A stretch of 64,000 nt of DNA from Oscillospiraceae bacterium (GCA_015067635.1 SVMA01000003.1:1-64000), one strand, 5' to 3'. Counted from the first letter of the stretch, positions 18,295-26,515 are shown. Notes: generated by a model from the sequence alone, not told the origin. Translations and numbers: made by a program.

Positions 18295-19017
18295 TTACGC
18301 ACCTCCGAAACGGCGATTGCGCCGATGGTACTCCTCAATCGCTTTATCTAAATCCTCAGGAGAAAAATCCGGCCAAAGCACATCCATAAATACAAATTCA
18401 GAATACACCGTCTGCCACGGCAGGAAGTTACTGATACGCATTTCGCCGGACGGACGAATCACAAGCTCAGGATCCGGTATACCGGCAGAATCCAAATATG
18501 CCGAAAAACCGGTCTCCGTCAAAGCATTCACATCCGCCTTCCCTGCCTGCACATCCCGTACATAGGCCTGAATGCCGCGGATGATCTCATCCCGTCCACC
18601 GTAATTCAGGCAAAAATTCACCTGAACCTCATGATACTCATCAGAACGGCTCTGCGCATCCAAACACAGCTTGCGCAGTTTCGGGTTCAAACGGCTCAGA
18701 TCACCGAAGAACCGAAAACGAACATGATTCTTCTCCATATCCCGCAGAGCCTCCTGCAGGTATTTTGTTAACAGCCGCATAATACCGGAAACCTCTTCCT
18801 CTGAGCGTTTCCAGTTTTCCGTGGAGAAGGCATAAACCGTCAAATATTCCACACCCAGGGTGCGGCAATAATTCGCAGTACGGCGAAATGCCTCGCCTCC
18901 GGCACTGTGACCGGCTGTGCGAGGTAATCCTCTTTTTTTCGCCCATCGGCCATTGCCATCCATAATAATTGCAATGTGCCGCGGCGGTGCCGGCTTTTTA
19001 AGCTCCTTTTCCGCCAT
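18295..19017 (-). CDS. uppS: Undecaprenyl diphosphate synthase
   Basis: Cis-prenyltransferase that makes the C55 lipid carrier for peptidoglycan. The 240-residue protein has the conserved HIAIIMDGNGRWAKKRGLPR (residues about 14-33), the STENWKRSEEEV segment and the C-terminal RPSGEMRISNFLPWQTVYSE. GGAGGAGG stands seven bases before the ATG. Its substrate comes from the MEP genes of this operon and from IspA. Confidence 0.97.
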   Translation of the reverse strand: MAEKELKKPAPPRHIAIIMDGNGRWAKKRGLPRTAGHSAGGEAFRRTANYCRTLGVEYLTVYAFSTENWKRSEEEVSGIMRLLTKYLQEALRDMEKNHVRFRFFGDLSRLNPKLRKLCLDAQSRSDEYHEVQVNFCLNYGGRDEIIRGIQAYVRDVQAGKADVNALTETGFSAYLDSAGIPDPELVIRPSGEMRISNFLPWQTVYSEFVFMDVLWPDFSPEDLDKAIEEYHRRNRRFGGA

Positions 19018-19046
19018 GAACGCCTCCTCCTATCTTCAGACAGCAT

Positions 19047-19070
19047 ATTGGGGGCGATAACGCCCCCAAT
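19047..19070 (-). other. Perfect hairpin between frr and uppS
   Basis: ATTGGGGGCG and CGCCCCCAAT form a perfect 10-bp stem with an ATAA loop in the 63-base gap between frr and uppS. No T-run follows on either strand, so it is not a standard terminator; it may be an RNA processing or stability element. Confidence 0.5.
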
Positions 19071-19080
19071 GATTCAGCCG

Positions 19081-19635
19081 TCAAATCGCCATCAATTCCT
19101 TCTCCTTGGCGGCCAGGGTATCGTCAACCTTCTTGATGTACTTATCCAGCATATCCTGCAGGTCCTTTTCCGCCTTCTTTTGGTCATCCTCTGTAATCTC
19201 GGAATTCTTCTTCAGCTTCTTTACATAGTCTATACCGTCACGGCGAACGTTGCGCATAGCCACTTTGGCTTCTTCCGCATACTTCTTCACCTGCTTGGTC
19301 AGTTCTTTACGGCGTTCCTCAGTCAGCTGAGGGAATACCAGACGAATCACACGTCCGTCATTCTGGGGATTGATGCCCAGATCAGAGGACAAGATCGCCT
19401 TTTGAATATCCTTCAGCAATGAGCCGTCCCAGGGCTGAATCACCAAAGTACGGGCATCGGGAGAAGAAATATTCGCCACACCGTTAAGGGCAGTTTCACT
19501 TCCATAGTATTCAACCGTAATGCGGTCAAGAACCTTCGGATTTGCACGACCGGCACGAACTGCGCCAAACTCCTCATCCAAATGCTCCAGGGTCTTTTCC
19601 ATTTTTCTTGCAAATTCTTTAAAATCAACGTTCAT
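19081..19635 (-). CDS. frr: Ribosome recycling factor
   Basis: With EF-G, splits the post-termination ribosome. The 184-residue protein shows the family pattern (GRANPKVLDRITVEYYGSETALNGVANISSPDARTLVIQPWD within positions 19430-19560, then LTEERRKELTKQVKKYAEEAKVAMRNVRRD). AAGGAGG stands eight bases before the ATG at 19635. It follows pyrH directly, the usual order. Confidence 0.98.
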   Translation of the reverse strand: MNVDFKEFARKMEKTLEHLDEEFGAVRAGRANPKVLDRITVEYYGSETALNGVANISSPDARTLVIQPWDGSLLKDIQKAILSSDLGINPQNDGRVIRLVFPQLTEERRKELTKQVKKYAEEAKVAMRNVRRDGIDYVKKLKKNSEITEDDQKKAEKDLQDMLDKYIKKVDDTLAAKEKELMAI

Positions 19636-19638
19636 TAT

Positions 19639-20358
19639 TCAGTCCTCCTTGACAATTGTTCCGATATTTTCTCCGCACACCACGCGGACGATATTTTGGG
19701 GATCCTTCAGCGCAAAGCATACCAGCGTCATGTGATTATCCATCGCCAATGTCATGGCTGTGGTATCCGTGGCTTTCAGGTGACGCGACAACACTTCGTC
19801 ATAAGTAAGGCTGTCAAATTTAACGGCCGTGGGGTCAACATTGGGATCGGCGGAATAGATGCCATCCACATTTTTGGCAAGCAAAATCGCGTCTGCTTCA
19901 ATTTCCACACCGCGCAATACCGCACCGGTATCCGTAGTGAAATAAGGATTGCCGGTTCCTGCCGCAAACAGAACTACCTTACCCTCGTTGAGATAACGGT
20001 CCGCTGTATCACGGGTGAAATACTCGCAGAATTTATTCATTTCCACCGCGCTGAGAACCCGTGCATCCACACCATTTTTAACCAGTGCATCTGCAACTGC
20101 AATGGAGTTCATCACTGTTGCCAGCATACCCATAGCATCCCCGTGAGAACGCTGCATCTTATCCGCACCGTCCTTTACGCCACGCCAGAAGTTGCCGCCT
20201 CCAATGACCACACCTACCTGCACACCCAGATCGGTACATTCCTTAATCACCTGGCAGACGGAATTGATAACCGAAAAGTCCAGACCGCGATGGGCATCCC
20301 CTGCAAGAGCCTCCCCGCTGATTTTCAGCAGGATGCGCTTAAACTTTACATTTGGCAA
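19639..20358 (-). CDS. pyrH: Uridylate kinase
   Basis: Hexameric bacterial UMP kinase of the amino-acid-kinase fold, giving UDP. The 239-residue product has KRILLKISGEALAG near the start, the VVIGGGNFWRG loop, FAAGTGNPYFTTDTGA and the terminal GTIV. The start is the TTG at 20358: GGGAGG lies nine bases upstream and the resulting MPNVKFKRILLK matches the family, whereas the TTG at 20367 touches the ribosome binding site. rpsB and tsf, often found upstream, are absent here. Confidence 0.95.
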   Translation of the reverse strand: MPNVKFKRILLKISGEALAGDAHRGLDFSVINSVCQVIKECTDLGVQVGVVIGGGNFWRGVKDGADKMQRSHGDAMGMLATVMNSIAVADALVKNGVDARVLSAVEMNKFCEYFTRDTADRYLNEGKVVLFAAGTGNPYFTTDTGAVLRGVEIEADAILLAKNVDGIYSADPNVDPTAVKFDSLTYDEVLSRHLKATDTTAMTLAMDNHMTLVCFALKDPQNIVRVVCGENIGTIVKED

Positions 20359-20389
20359 GATAATCAACCTCCCTCTTTATATATTTCCT

Positions 20390-20418
20390 ATTTTAATATA
20401 TTCCAAGCAAATTGACAA
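20390..20418 (-). promoter_or_regulatory. Promoter of the pyrH-polC operon
   Basis: Minus strand TTGTCA (20413-20418), 17 bases, TAAAAT (20390-20395), ending about 30 bases before the pyrH TTG. The 287-base gap between pyrH and glnS holds this promoter and the divergent glnS promoter; nothing else is recognised there. Confidence 0.7.
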
Positions 20419-20582
20419 CCATAATTTTCGATATTCTGCAAAATCTTTTCCATTTATTTATATTTCAATTAGATTATCGCCAAAAATTGGGTATATTTCG
20501 CCCATGATCCCGGGAAAACGCCTGACAATTTCTTCATGGAAGCATATCCCTTGGGTAAACTTGGAGAAAATTGGAATTTCAG

Positions 20583-20611
20583 TTGCAAATTCCTGCAGAA
20601 TCGGTTATAAT
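20583..20611 (+). promoter_or_regulatory. Promoter of glnS
   Basis: TTGCAA (20583-20588), 17 bases, TATAAT (20606-20611), about 35 bases before the ATG at 20646. No T-box leader is present in the short space that follows. Confidence 0.8.
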
Positions 20612-20645
20612 ATTGCAAGCTGTTTTACCAAGGAGAGATGTTATC

Positions 20646-22325
20646 ATGGCTGAAATAACTGAAAGCAAAAATTTCATCCACGCGTTTATTGAGGAAGATA
20701 TTGCGGAAGGTGGCCGCTATGCCGGTCAGACCGTGCATACCCGCTTCCCGCCTGAGCCCAACGGTTACCTGCATATCGGGCATTGCAAGGCGCTGATTAT
20801 CGACTTCGGCACTGCCGAAAAATTCGGCGGTCTGTGCAACCTGCGTATGGACGACACCAATCCCACCAAAGAGGATGTGGAGTTCGTCGAGGCCATCAAG
20901 GAAGATATTCATTGGCTGGGCTTTGACTGGGGTGACCGTTTCTATTACGGCTCTGACTATTTTGAGAAGGACTATGAATACGCAATTGAGCTGATTAAGA
21001 AAGGCTTGGCCTATGTCTGCGAGCTCACTCCGGAGCAAGCCAAGGAGATGCGCGGCGATTTGAACACGCCCGCCACCTCTCCCTATCGGGATCGTCCGAT
21101 GGAAGAGAGCCTTGATTTGTTTGCAAGGATGCGTGCGGGCGAATTTGAGGATAATAAGTATACCCTCCGAGCCAAAATTGACCTTGCCTCCGGCAACTTC
21201 AATATGCGTGATCCGGTAATCTACCGAATCCGTCACATGCACCACCACCGCCAGGGAGATAAATGGTGCATCTATCCTATGTACGACTTCGCGCATCCCA
21301 TTCAGGATGCTCTGGAAGGAATCACCCACTCTCTGTGCTCTCTGGAATTTGAAAACCACCGGCCCTTATATAACTGGGTTGTAGAGAATGTTTCCGTTCC
21401 CCATCATCCCCGCCAGATTGAATTTGCACGGCTGGGAATCGACCACACAGTGCTTAGTAAGCGGAAGCTGAGAGCATTGGTGGAAAACGGTTATGTGTCC
21501 GGTTGGGACGATCCCCGTATGCCCACACTGTGCGGTTTGCGCCGCCGTGGCTACACACCTGCATCGATTCGCAACTTCTGTGACCGCGTGGGCGTTGCAA
21601 AATCCCCCAACACTATTGAGTATGCGTTCCTTGAACACTGCCTGCGTGAGGATCTGAACGAAACCGCACAGCGGGTAATGGCGGTTGTGAAGCCTGTCAA
21701 GCTGACCATCACCAACTATCCCGAGGGACAATCAGAATCCTTCCGGATCGAAAACAATCCCAACAGACCTGAGGACGGTACCCGGGAAGTCACTTTCTCC
21801 CGTGACCTGTGGATCGAAGCTGATGATTTTCTGGCTGAACCCATCCCCAAGTACAAGCGTCTGTTCCCCAACGGACCGGAATGTCGGCTAAAGGGTGCTT
21901 ATGTCATTCAGTGTACCGGCTGTGTCACTGACGAAAACGGCAATGTCACCGAGGTGCTGGCAACCTACGATCCCGATTCCAAGGGCGGCGATCCGGCGGA
22001 CGGACGGAAGATCAAGGGCGCTACCATTCACTGGGTAGATGCCAATAACTGTTATGATGCAGAGGTTCGTCAGTACAGCAATCTCTTTGACGATGCCGAC
22101 CCTGATGCTGCAAACAAGGATTTTCTTGCCTGCCTGAATCCCAACTCTCTTGAGATTTTGTCCGGTTGTAAGGTGGAGGCAAGTTTGAAGGATGCGAAAG
22201 CGCCCTCCTCCTATCAGTTCATGCGTCTGGGCTACTTCTGCCCCGACAGCAAGGATTCGTCCGACGATCATTTGGTGTTCAACCGCTGTGTAAGCCTGAA
22301 AGACAGCTTTAAACCCGGTCAATAA
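20646..22325 (+). CDS. glnS: Glutaminyl-tRNA synthetase
   Basis: Charges tRNA-Gln with glutamine directly. The 559-residue class I enzyme has the HIGH motif in PPEPNGYLHIGHCKA (HIGH at residues 43-46), the MSKRKL equivalent VLSKRKL (near 268) and a C-terminal anticodon-binding beta-barrel. The ATG at 20646 follows AAGGAGAG. Many Firmicutes lack GlnRS and use the GatCAB amidotransferase route, so its presence points to the Clostridial lineages that acquired it. It stands alone between its own promoter and terminator. Confidence 0.96.
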   Translation: MAEITESKNFIHAFIEEDIAEGGRYAGQTVHTRFPPEPNGYLHIGHCKALIIDFGTAEKFGGLCNLRMDDTNPTKEDVEFVEAIKEDIHWLGFDWGDRFYYGSDYFEKDYEYAIELIKKGLAYVCELTPEQAKEMRGDLNTPATSPYRDRPMEESLDLFARMRAGEFEDNKYTLRAKIDLASGNFNMRDPVIYRIRHMHHHRQGDKWCIYPMYDFAHPIQDALEGITHSLCSLEFENHRPLYNWVVENVSVPHHPRQIEFARLGIDHTVLSKRKLRALVENGYVSGWDDPRMPTLCGLRRRGYTPASIRNFCDRVGVAKSPNTIEYAFLEHCLREDLNETAQRVMAVVKPVKLTITNYPEGQSESFRIENNPNRPEDGTREVTFSRDLWIEADDFLAEPIPKYKRLFPNGPECRLKGAYVIQCTGCVTDENGNVTEVLATYDPDSKGGDPADGRKIKGATIHWVDANNCYDAEVRQYSNLFDDADPDAANKDFLACLNPNSLEILSGCKVEASLKDAKAPSSYQFMRLGYFCPDSKDSSDDHLVFNRCVSLKDSFKPGQ

Positions 22326-22331
22326 AATATT

Positions 22332-22362
22332 AAAACCGCTGGGAAAACCCAGCGGTTTTTTT
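22332..22362. terminator. Bidirectional terminator between glnS and the GTPase operon
   Basis: AAAACCGCTGGG pairs with CCCAGCGGTTTT around AAAA; seven T residues follow on the plus strand and a T-rich stretch on the minus strand. It serves glnS and the convergent gene ending at 22363. Confidence 0.92.
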
Positions 22363-23304
22363 CTAGAATGTTACCACTTCTTCCACCGCAGGGGCGGCGG
22401 ATTCTACGGAAATGGCGGTTAAGACCGGACCAAGCTCTCCATGGTACAACACATGCTTCTCGGCTGTAATTTTAGCAGTCACCGACACCCAACTGCGCGG
22501 CTCCAAGGATTTCGCTCCGTCATATCGGCAAGGAATGCCGCAGAACTGAATGTCCTCCACACAGCAGGTCATTACAAACCGACCGGGGGCAAACATCCCA
22601 TTCTTATCCCGACGCAGCATAGCCACCTGTGCCTTAAAATGCACGGTCTTTCCCTCATATTTCTGAGGCTCTTCCGTCACGTCACGGTACCACAGAGCAT
22701 AGTCCTCATCCTGAATCTCGATCACAGAGGCATTGATATCAAATGGCAAGGGATCGATCACATCATCAAAGGCTGTGGAGCCGTCCGTATAGTCGTAGAG
22801 AATATCAATCCGCCGGTTGGCCGCGCGGGCAATCTTGTGAAATGGCATCGTATCCTGCCCTACCTCCAGGCGGTTGAAAACTACCATCTGCGCTCCAACC
22901 AGCTTATCCATGACCAAGTTGCGCATATTGGCATTATAGGTCATAAATGTGGTGGAATCGGCAAACATCACTTCCTGTGCGACCACCCAATCCTCAGGAA
23001 AACGGGTGTACAAGTCCCCTACCATCTGCATGCCGTTCAATTCAGCAACAACGCGCTGTGCTTTGTGCTTTTTGGCCAATGCCTGTAATTCCTTAGCTGT
23101 AACCGTCTCCTGATTCAGAACATACAAATATACATTCTCATGGGGATAGGAAGAAAAATCATACTCCTCCTCCCCTTCCTCAAAGACCAGCAGCAAGGTA
23201 CGCTCCCCCGCGTTAAAGCGAGGATCCTCCAGGGTCTCCTGGATAAATTTTGTCTTACCGGAATCCAGAAATCCGGTAAATGCATAAACAGGAATCTGTT
23301 GCAT
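22363..23304 (-). CDS. G3E (COG0523/CobW-like) GTPase fused to a DUF1980-like domain
   Basis: A 313-residue protein. Residues 1 to about 180 look like a degenerate COG0523 GTPase: Walker A is GFLDSGKT (11-18), but the GCxCC metal motif of the family is missing. The C-terminal part (about 205-310) contains KYEGKTVHFKAQVAML, GRFVMTCCVEDIQFCGIPC and LEPRSWVSVTAKI, the pattern I know from the DUF1980/TIGR03943 (YcgQ) C-terminal OB-like domain; that match is by eye. It lies three bases after the His-rich paralogue, so both are made together, probably in metal (zinc) handling. No direct proof of the metal. Confidence 0.75.
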   Translation of the reverse strand: MQQIPVYAFTGFLDSGKTKFIQETLEDPRFNAGERTLLLVFEEGEEEYDFSSYPHENVYLYVLNQETVTAKELQALAKKHKAQRVVAELNGMQMVGDLYTRFPEDWVVAQEVMFADSTTFMTYNANMRNLVMDKLVGAQMVVFNRLEVGQDTMPFHKIARAANRRIDILYDYTDGSTAFDDVIDPLPFDINASVIEIQDEDYALWYRDVTEEPQKYEGKTVHFKAQVAMLRRDKNGMFAPGRFVMTCCVEDIQFCGIPCRYDGAKSLEPRSWVSVTAKITAEKHVLYHGELGPVLTAISVESAAPAVEEVVTF

Positions 23305-23307
23305 TAT

Positions 23308-24435
23308 TTACACCCCAAACAACGCCGCAACGGCATTTTCATCCAGCTCGGAACCAATCACACAGAGCTTGCCGATAATATCTGCAGAACCGGTACGGAT
23401 GTTCATCTCCTCCGGAACCATATCAAAATGGATCCAGGTACCGTCAACTGCCGGAATGATGCCCTTGGCGCGAAGAACCATGCCGTACTTGCCCGAATCC
23501 AATTCATGAAGGGCAGCATGAATCTGCTCCTGCGTGAACTTTTTGGCAGTTTCCACACCCCAGGAGGTGAAAATCTCATCGGCGTGGTGATGGTGATGAT
23601 GGTCATGGTCATGGCAACCGCAGGTGCAGTGCTCATCGTGCTCGTGATGATGTTCATGCTCCTCATGGTGATGATGCCCGCAGCAGTGGTGCTCATCTTC
23701 CTCATGATGATGGTGTCCACAGCAGTGGTGCTCCCCTTCCTCATGATGATGGTGACCGCAGCAATGATGCTCCTCTTCATCATGATGATGGTGACCGCAG
23801 CAATGATGCTCCTCTTCATGCGCAAGGTTGGCAGCCTTTATGTTGTCTCCCTCCATTGCAGAAATGAGCTGTGCTCCGGTCAACTGTTCCCAGGGAGTGG
23901 TTACAAGGGTCGCCTGTGCATTGTGCTCACGCAGAAGTGCGACAGCGGCATCCAGCTTTTCCTGTTTGATGTCCCCGGTACGGGAGAGAATAATCGTGGA
24001 AGCTGTTTCAATCTGATTGTTGTAGAACTCACCAAAGTTCTTCATATACACCTTAACCTTGCCGGCATCCGCAACGGCAACGGTATATCCCAGCTGCACA
24101 TCATGACCGGTTACCTTTTCCACAGCTGCCGCAACATCCGACAGCTTACCAACACCGCTGGGCTCTATGATCACCCGGTCAGGATGGAATCGTTCAATGA
24201 CCTCTTGCAGAGCTTTTCCGAAATCTCCCACCAGAGAACAGCAGATACAGCCGGAATTCATTTCAGTGATGTTGATACCTGCATCCTGCAAAAAGCCGCC
24301 GTCAATACCGATTTCGCCAAACTCGTTTTCAATCAGCACCAGCTTCTGTCCCTGATAGCCTTCCTGAATCATCTTCTTGATGAGCGTTGTTTTTCCGGCA
24401 CCCAGGAAACCGGAATAAATATCAATCTTTGTCAT
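23308..24435 (-). CDS. CobW/COG0523-type GTPase with His/Cys-rich metal-binding repeats
   Basis: A 375-residue putative metallochaperone GTPase. It has Walker A GFLGAGKTT (9-17), ENEFGEIGID, the GCICC metal site (Cys63, 65, 66) and an IEPSGVG switch. Between about residues 205 and 285 lies a stretch with four near-identical 13-residue units (HHCCGHHHH plus four acidic residues) and further His/Cys clusters (HCTCGCHDHDHH), clearly a metal-binding or storage tail inserted before the C-terminal CobW domain. Zinc is the likeliest metal for the family, but nickel or cobalt cannot be excluded. The ATG at 24435 is preferred; the ribosome binding site is weak. Confidence 0.88.
   Translation of the reverse strand: MTKIDIYSGFLGAGKTTLIKKMIQEGYQGQKLVLIENEFGEIGIDGGFLQDAGINITEMNSGCICCSLVGDFGKALQEVIERFHPDRVIIEPSGVGKLSDVAAAVEKVTGHDVQLGYTVAVADAGKVKVYMKNFGEFYNNQIETASTIILSRTGDIKQEKLDAAVALLREHNAQATLVTTPWEQLTGAQLISAMEGDNIKAANLAHEEEHHCCGHHHHDEEEHHCCGHHHHEEGEHHCCGHHHHEEDEHHCCGHHHHEEHEHHHEHDEHCTCGCHDHDHHHHHHADEIFTSWGVETAKKFTQEQIHAALHELDSGKYGMVLRAKGIIPAVDGTWIHFDMVPEEMNIRTGSADIIGKLCVIGSELDENAVAALFGV
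23664..23820 (-). repeat. Four tandem 39-bp coding repeats
   Basis: Inside the GTPase gene a 39-bp unit encoding HHCCGHHHH and four mostly acidic residues is repeated four times with few differences. The near identity at the DNA level suggests recent expansion by slippage or unequal recombination. It is coding sequence, not a CRISPR array. Confidence 0.85.
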
Positions 24436-24486
24436 TATACTCACACTTTCTACATTCCCTGATGGATTGTTATTTCTTACCTATTA

Positions 24487-24515
24487 AGTATATCACAAGA
24501 CTTTTCAAAAATCTA
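24487..24515 (-). promoter_or_regulatory. Possible promoter of the GTPase operon
   Basis: Minus strand TAGATT, 17 bases, TATACT with an extended TGA before the -10. The -35 is poor (three of six), so activation or repression by a regulator such as Zur would be plausible; I see no convincing Zur box. The 321 bases from 24436 to 24756 otherwise hold only a terminator and one hairpin. Confidence 0.45.
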
Positions 24516-24587
24516 CTGTCATCCAAAAATTCTCCTCCGTTTTGTTCTGTTTCGGCTACACAATCGGATGAAATTCCCTTATAACGC

Positions 24588-24615
24588 AAAAAAGCACCTC
24601 CTTAGAGATGCTTTT
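24588..24615 (-). terminator. Terminator of the SPOCS-LysM gene
   Basis: On the minus strand an 11-bp stem (AAAAGCATCTC with GAGGTGCTTTT, one G-T pair) with a TAAG loop is followed by T residues. It lies about 140 bases after the gene ending at 24757. Confidence 0.75.
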
Positions 24616-24717
24616 CGGAAATTTCAGGGGCATTCGACAAAAAATGATTGTTTTTTCAAAATCCCCTTGCTATCATGCGTTAAGGCGAGTATTTTCCCCT
24701 ATTGCGACAGCTCGTCA

Positions 24718-24750
24718 GCCGCTGCACCGTATCTCCCACGGTGCAGCGGC
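24718..24750 (-). other. Long perfect hairpin without T-run
   Basis: GCCGCTGCACCGT and its complement form a 13-bp stem with a 7-base loop immediately after the stop of the SPOCS-LysM gene. No T-run follows on the minus strand, so it may protect the 3' end of the message while termination occurs at 24588. Confidence 0.5.
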
Positions 24751-24756
24751 TTTCAT

Positions 24757-26256
24757 TTATGGAATGGGAATCAGCAGCAATTGCCCTTCCTCCGGTTCCT
24801 GAGACAAATGATTGGCCTGGCGAATTGCTTCCGGTGTTGAACCGCAGCCCTTTGCAATTTCCCACAAGCCTTCTTCCCCTACCCGACGCAAAATCATAGA
24901 CGGACGCTCCGGATCCGGTTCCACACATTCTCCCAAATTCAACTCTACAATCTGCGTAATTGGCTGTCCGGAATAGACGTGTGCTTCCACGGAAATACCA
25001 CTACTTAGTGTTACCCCATCACTGGAGGGGTAAAGTTCAACCGGACTTGGCTGGGATGCCCACAGATACACCAAATTATCCTTCGCACAGGGAAATAGCT
25101 CCTGAGCCGTGACCCGAGCATGATCCCCCTGGAGCTGCCCCTGTCCGTCCTCATAGAGGATATCACATTGCCCATCCACGGATATCTCCATATCCTGTTG
25201 TCCCAATTGGAGTCGCGGCTGTTCCCAGTACTGTGTGACATTCAGAGGCTTCAAAATGTCACCTTCCATACCGGCATTTGCAGAAAGCTCCAGGACGGTT
25301 TTATCCAAAAGCATCGGAAGCTGCAAGGCTTCTTTTTGGATGGACACCTCCCGCGACGGACTGTACGCATCTATGACGGCTTCCACCATTTCGCGGTCAA
25401 ATACCGTATACTGTACAGCAATGCCCATCTGCAAATGCAGCTGATTTTCACCGACAGCATCCAGCTCCATAGCTGTGACGATGGGAAGCGCCCATGCAGT
25501 TGCGCCTGAGGAATAATCCCTGTCCAGTTCTGTATACTGGGAAAACGGCACTTCCGTGTCCCATGTGCAGATTTTCCCATCTTCTGTCATATATTGGATG
25601 TGGATATTTGACTGACCGCGAAATACCAATCGGTTTCCCAGTATTTTCTGTTCCGCCACATTGGGAACACAACGGAAACCAAGTAATTTATGAACAGGTG
25701 GCAGATTGGATGGTAATACCAGATTTTCTTCCAGCTGCAGCTGCTTTTCTCCGGCCTCCACAGGTATTTCCACCGGATAGCTGACGGTACGCAGCTGTAC
25801 ATCCTCCGGCAACTCCGGTGCTGCAGACAGCTCCGCTTTATTCTTCTTCATTGCCTGTGCAAATACGTCCAGCTCGGCACGTACCATCATTTTCCGGGCT
25901 GAAATTCCGCGGCAATCCATATTTACAAGCATGGGCTTCAGGATGATCGTGCCATCCTCCACCCCATCGTCAAAATCCCAGCGGCACTGAAAGGGTATCC
26001 AAACATCCACGACGCGGGGTACAGAGCCATCCTCCGGAGCATAAAGCGCCCATACAGCAATACCGCCGTTGGCACTGATAAAGCTGCTGCGCCATTCCTT
26101 TCCGCGGACAAAAACCTGTCCCCAACAGCCCAGAACCTTTCCCACATCCGGATAGCCGTCCGGCAGACGGATCTCCTGCGTTTGTTCCTGCCTGTTGCTC
26201 TGTCCATAAAACGGTTGCAGACAATGTAACGGTTTTTTAGCAAATTTCACATCCAT
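24757..26256 (-). CDS. SPOCS (DUF3794) and LysM domain protein, probable spore coat/cortex protein
   Basis: A 499-residue protein with repeated SPOCS-type beta domains (for example PVEIPVEAGEKQLQLEEN..., KLLGFRCVPNVAEQKILGNRLVFRGQSNIHIQYM near positions 25560-25700) and a C-terminal LysM module (LWEIAKGCGSTPEAI...LLLIPIP, about 452-499). SPOCS plus LysM is the architecture of SpoVID/SafA-like morphogenetic and Clostridial coat proteins, so a role at the spore surface is likely. GGAGGAG precedes the ATG at 26256. A SigE-like promoter lies upstream, which agrees with mother-cell expression. Confidence 0.82.
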   Translation of the reverse strand: MDVKFAKKPLHCLQPFYGQSNRQEQTQEIRLPDGYPDVGKVLGCWGQVFVRGKEWRSSFISANGGIAVWALYAPEDGSVPRVVDVWIPFQCRWDFDDGVEDGTIILKPMLVNMDCRGISARKMMVRAELDVFAQAMKKNKAELSAAPELPEDVQLRTVSYPVEIPVEAGEKQLQLEENLVLPSNLPPVHKLLGFRCVPNVAEQKILGNRLVFRGQSNIHIQYMTEDGKICTWDTEVPFSQYTELDRDYSSGATAWALPIVTAMELDAVGENQLHLQMGIAVQYTVFDREMVEAVIDAYSPSREVSIQKEALQLPMLLDKTVLELSANAGMEGDILKPLNVTQYWEQPRLQLGQQDMEISVDGQCDILYEDGQGQLQGDHARVTAQELFPCAKDNLVYLWASQPSPVELYPSSDGVTLSSGISVEAHVYSGQPITQIVELNLGECVEPDPERPSMILRRVGEEGLWEIAKGCGSTPEAIRQANHLSQEPEEGQLLLIPIP

Positions 26257-26285
26257 GCAGTTCACTCCTCCCACAATCCTACCAA

Positions 26286-26313
26286 ACTATATGCGTGAAG
26301 GACAAGTTTATGC
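26286..26313 (-). promoter_or_regulatory. Candidate SigE promoter of the SPOCS-LysM gene
   Basis: Minus strand GCATAAA (26307-26313), 13 bases, CATATAGT (26286-26293), about 30 bases before the ATG. Spacing equals that of the spoIIIA candidate. Matches to SigE consensus are five of seven and six of eight. Confidence 0.5.
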
Positions 26314-26316
26314 CAA

Positions 26317-26466
26317 TTATTTTTTTGTGTTGCACCATAATCCCAGTGCCATAATGCCCAATCCCACACAACAACAGAAAAAGGTAGATTCCAGACAGCA
26401 TCCGACCAGTAGCCCAAAGCCAAACGCCATCAAGGCACATCCGCATAATTGGTTTTTCCGGCACAT
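26317..26466 (-). CDS. Small cysteine-rich membrane protein
   Basis: A 49-residue protein with basic N-terminus (MCRKNQLCGCALM), a hydrophobic stretch, a CCLES...CCC cluster and a second hydrophobic stretch before NTKK. It contains seven cysteines. I recall similar tiny proteins in Clostridia but know no function. The ATG at 26466 is preceded by GGGGG and T residues that are also the 3' arm and tail of the PBP terminator. It may be a forespore or mother-cell product given its neighbours; that is inference. Confidence 0.6.
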   Translation of the reverse strand: MCRKNQLCGCALMAFGFGLLVGCCLESTFFCCCVGLGIMALGLWCNTKK

Positions 26467-26501
26467 AAAAATCGCCCCCTGCACAAAAATATGCAGAGGG
26501 C
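26467..26501 (-). terminator. Terminator after the PBP gene, abutting the small Cys-rich gene
   Basis: Minus strand GCCCTCTGCA and TGCAGGGGGC form a 10-bp stem (one G-T pair) around an 8-base loop, followed by GATTTTT and then immediately by the ATG of the 49-aa gene. The GGGGG of the 3' arm would also be that gene's Shine-Dalgarno. Confidence 0.7.
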
Positions 26502-26515
26502 AATCCATTATTCCA

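Noticed and set aside
20359..20367. TTG at 20367 as start of pyrH
   Set aside because: It directly touches the GGGAGG; the next TTG at 20358 has correct spacing and gives the normal N-terminus.
20418..20582. T-box or other riboswitch ahead of glnS
   Set aside because: No T-box sequence, specifier hairpin or antiterminator is visible, and the strong promoter lies only 35 bases before the gene.
23664..23820. Possible CRISPR or intergenic satellite
   Set aside because: The 39-bp units lie in frame inside an intact GTPase gene and encode metal-binding residues.
23140..24462. A 440-codon plus-strand frame with a Met/Leu-rich hydrophobic middle
   Set aside because: It is antisense to the two GTPases; the hydrophobic part is the complement of the His-rich repeats.
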